A stretch of 64,000 bases of DNA from the NCBI GenBank assembly GCA_003864495.1, contig ML133443.1, positions 2,952,252-3,016,251 on the forward strand, given 5' to 3'. Positions within the stretch are counted from its first letter, which is position 1; each line of letters opens with the position of its first letter. The notes under the pieces are model-generated. The model saw only the letters and a program-made list of their open reading frames with translations, made no database searches and was not told the DNA's origin. This DNA is from Nemopilema nomurai (taxonomy: Eukaryota; Cnidaria; Scyphozoa; Rhizostomeae; Rhizostomatidae). Made by a program: the position numbers and the translations under genes. Of this stretch, positions 60,922 to 64,000 are shown one piece after another.

Positions 60922-62819
60922 CTACTGGGCCACTAGTCTATGCCTGCAGTGCCACGCGCTATGTCTTCCAATGAAATCCCGCATTAAGTAAACAAGTAAT
61001 CTGACGTGATTTAAGAATTCTACACGTGCACAATCGTGGTTTGACGCAAAATTACAATTAGACGAACAACAATAACATCAAAAACTTCAACGAAAGCATG
61101 TATTGGAAGTGAATAGTTACAGAATCATGCTAGCCTTAAAGAAGGGTTTAACGGGCAGCAACTGAGCTACCCTAAAAGTAAACAATCATATTGGATGTCT
61201 GTTAATGTGATAATGAATAATATTAATAAAAAGACCAGTCAGTGAATCGGTGACGCATTGGAAACAATTTGATTGTGTTGCAAAAGAGAACTGAGCAGCG
61301 TTCTGTCGTTAATGAACGGACGTTTAAAAGCAGCAAATGTTTTTACAGATTTAAAACAACTTCATACAAGTCATGACCAAAGTAGACATTCCTTCACACT
61401 TTTGTCTCTAGTAAACACAGCGCTTAAAGATCATTTCATCATTTAAAAGGCTTCTGATCAACTCCAATAGGACATTGTTCTGCATTGCAGCGTGATGTTC
61501 CACAAGGATACTTTCTAGGCCCTTTTCCCCTCCTCACAGCTTAACAAATGATGTTAACACGGGCTTATCATAATGTTATTTGCTTGTTTTAGCATTGCTA
61601 ACGGAAACTCAGAATAAAAATAACAAATAGGGAATTGAGCCTAAAACATGGAGTTGACAAGTGAATATCTTTCACCCGATAAACAAGCAAAGTATTGCAA
61701 ATTAGAATTGCACATACTAAGAATTCTACCTGTCTTAGAAGTCAGTTCAAACAAAACCTTCTTTAAGTTTCTATGATGTCTTAAGATTTCATTGTCAAGT
61801 TACCAAGTTTTTATCAACAACAAGAAAAGTATGATGAGAAGAATAATAATTGTATGGCAAATGAATTCTTGTTTTCTGACTTTTGCTTCATTATTCCTAG
61901 CAAAGAAAGCATCTTCAAAGGCAGCTGACCAAAGGAGCTGTCTATGATCTTCTTAATCATTCTTTCATGCTGTTTATGCAACTTTTGCATATCAAATAAT
62001 TGTTTACAATAGTAATCAAAACCAACTAAATATAAGTGCGTCTTGCAGAAAACGAAATATTGGTTTACCTGTTTATCAATAGCCAAGAAATCTTGAAAAA
62101 AGCTCAAAACAGTAAACCCATGTTTTCAAACTTCAAGCACCTTTCTTTTGGGTGCTTTAAGAATGAAGAAATTATTGTTTCATTGTTGCATTATATTTTG
62201 AAGTCTTTTCAGTAAGAAAAAATTGCTCAACCAACTAATTAGTAACAACACAATAAACTTTGATTAAATGTGACTTTGAAGCAAAATGTTTGTGCTGAAG
62301 AGGAGACTAATCAAGAAGTTTCCCCTCTTTAATTAGTTTAACATTATTATTTATAATTAGAATAAATTAGTTTTACAGATGTTGATAAAAATCAATTAAT
62401 TTGAATCACACAGGAAATAATATTCATATTGTTGCCCAGATATAGTAAATTTAGACCATTTCATAATACCATTTGATGTCACACATAATTAATTTGCCTT
62501 AAACAATAGTTTCATTGCTTTCTGCAGAACATTTTATGTTTCATATAATCAAGCATACTCTATTGAGTGTAATGAACTCAAAGAAAGAAAAACCCTAATC
62601 AAAGAAAGGTGAAATTGAGAATAGAAAACTAATTCACAATGTCCCAGAAAAAGTTTCAACGTGAATCATTTTCTTTTTTCAAAGATTGTGTCCTCAATTT
62701 GCTTCTTGCAAAAATTATTTCAAAATCCAAGTGAAGAGACAACTCTGTTTGCTTGCACACAATAGGGTAGGACTTTGCTTACAAAAATACACTCCATGAC
62801 TACTAGTTGGAACGTTGAC
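60922..62819. other. Intergenic, no gene established
   Basis: AT-rich. An open stretch at 61814-62107 on the minus strand encodes a Lys/Leu-rich segment (KLHKQHERMIKKIIDSSFG). It could be an exon, but neither boundary has a convincing splice site in phase with the candidates to its right. Confidence 0.35.
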
Positions 62820-63149
62820 CTAGGTTTTTCCAATAATGCAAAGACTGTTGTCAGTATACTCTTTGGCAGCTCCATCATCAGCTAATATTTCAAATCCTTT
62901 GCATTCAATTCTGACATCAGCTGGTACATATGGCGGGCGAGCAAACAAGAAACACTGCTCGCGTAGTATACTCTATGACTATCAGACACTTACTGGCGCT
63001 TTTCCAAACAAATTTCAAATTGTAGACAGTTAAAGAACTTTAATAATAATTATATGATAAGAACATGTAACCTACCGTGGGCTGAAGAGGCATCTTCGAA
63101 ATGGACTAAATCCATGTCTCCACATTTCCGAAAAATTTCCCGCCCGAAT
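62820..63149 (-). CDS. Candidate exons of an unidentified gene
   Basis: A likely exon at 63149-63076 has a CTCGTTTCAG acceptor and GTAGGT donor and encodes FGREIFRKCGDMDLVHFEDA, recalling part of an RRM-type fold. At 62972-62820 a second open stretch encodes FARPPYVPADVRIECKGF and EILADDGAAKEYTD before a TAG. The phases of the two do not join in any simple way, so an exon is missing, the junction differs, or a frame is broken. I cannot name the protein. Confidence 0.35.
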
Positions 63150-63713
63150 CTGAAACGAGGCTCCTCTCAATTGGGCTTTTTTCGTGAAACTCAGCTTGGA
63201 GAACATAATTTTTACTATTCTTTTATATTTCTTATTTCAGTTTATACCTATCATTAGAGTAGTGTAAATACGATTGACATTGGAAACTAGATGGTCAAAT
63301 GAGTTTTGTCGCAGTAAATAGCAGATCTAATGTGAATTTACTTCATTTGTATTTCATTTTGATTTTTACGAACAAAGAATCACAAAAAGTCAAATTACTA
63401 ATTATCTTTTCTTGAACGTCTGTTTTTGCAGAAATATGGAGCATTTGTGAAACTCGATAATATTTTGTCATAATTTTGATCATTTCAAAAGCAAAAATGA
63501 GCAAGGTATATTGGTATTACGAGTTATGCAAATATTATACTTGATTATACTTTCAAAGTGAAAAATGAATAAAGAAAATGCTTCAAGCACAAAAAGGAAG
63601 AGCAAGATCTTTGAAAGTGGTAATGCAACTAGATCAGCATGCGTATGGGGCCATTCAAACAAGAATTCTTGGTCATGGGATTTTGGTTTGATGTCGCGAA
63701 AAAATAATCTTAC

Positions 63714-63969
63714 ATGACGTCTGTGTTTCATCATGTTCATGCCAAAACTATCAAGGCCTACAATGCCTGCTAAAAGTCCTTGGAACACATCAGTATTTTC
63801 CCTGCTTTTTGCATTTTTCATTTCTTTGACACGCCATAAGCCGTTAATCCCCGTCCTCCCCCCTAAAACAATGTTGGTAACAAAGTATAGCATCCAGTTA
63901 ATCTTGGGGAAAAGTTTAGTATGAAAATGACGCTTCGTTTAGCAGCAGGACAACATTGTTCGTAGGGGA
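63714..63969 (-). CDS. Candidate exon in a coding-like repeat (right copy)
   Basis: Open on the minus strand from about 63940 to a GTAAGA donor after 63714. It encodes FPKINWMLYFVTNIVLGGR, then WRVKEMKNAKSRENTDVFQG and LLAGIVGLDSFGMN. Bases 63757-63969 are the reverse complement of the broken copy at 1434-1643. The right copy is open where the left one has stops and indels, which suggests it is the functional or younger one. No family is recognised. Confidence 0.35.
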
Positions 63970-64000
63970 TGAACGGATGCGAGTTAAAGAATTGCCGTTA

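Overview
This window reads as nuclear DNA of an invertebrate animal. It is AT-rich, has short exons with GT-AG junctions separated by introns of 0.2-3.5 kb, and carries many minisatellites and small inverted-repeat transposons. An anthozoan cnidarian (coral or sea anemone) fits best, but this is an inference from gene content and repeat style. There are no bacterial operons, CRISPR arrays or rRNA genes. I built the exon models by hand from splice signals, reading phase and family motifs.

Layout. (1) 1.0-11.3 kb, minus strand: a Dof/BCAP/BANK-type signalling adaptor (relatives: PIK3AP1, BANK1, Drosophila stumps). Its exons encode a TIR-like domain, a TIG/DBB region, an ankyrin-type segment and a tyrosine cluster with two YxxM motifs. 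The first exon and possibly the C-terminus were not found. One intron is almost filled by a 34-bp minisatellite. (2) 12.9-20.8 kb, minus strand: a six-exon alpha-type nicotinic acetylcholine receptor subunit with the vicinal-cysteine loop C (YSCC). As written, the last exon carries a one-base frameshift just before M1. (3) 20.8-49.8 kb: about 29 kb with no gene I can establish, only simple repeats, dispersed repeat copies and a few weak coding candidates. (4) 49.9-56.1 kb, plus strand: a second, intact six-exon nicotinic receptor subunit of non-alpha type, predicted 491 aa, with an unusual glutamate inside the M2 pore. (5) 56.2-64 kb: repeats, a probable 121-aa uncharacterised protein on the minus strand, and candidate exons of an unidentified minus-strand gene at the right edge.

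The two receptor genes are divergently oriented and share all five intron positions and phases, including internal exons of exactly 45 and 110 bp. They are therefore old paralogues, and could supply alpha and non-alpha partners of one pentameric cation channel. The adaptor lies downstream of the alpha-type gene on the same strand, and nothing in the sequence links the two functionally.

Mobile DNA includes a 93-bp element with perfect 26-bp terminal inverted repeats and a 9-bp target duplication, a 435-bp element with 17-bp inverted repeats and TA flanks inside a receptor intron, a tRNA-derived SINE inside the other receptor gene, and a diverged inverted pair of a coding-like repeat near the two ends of the window.
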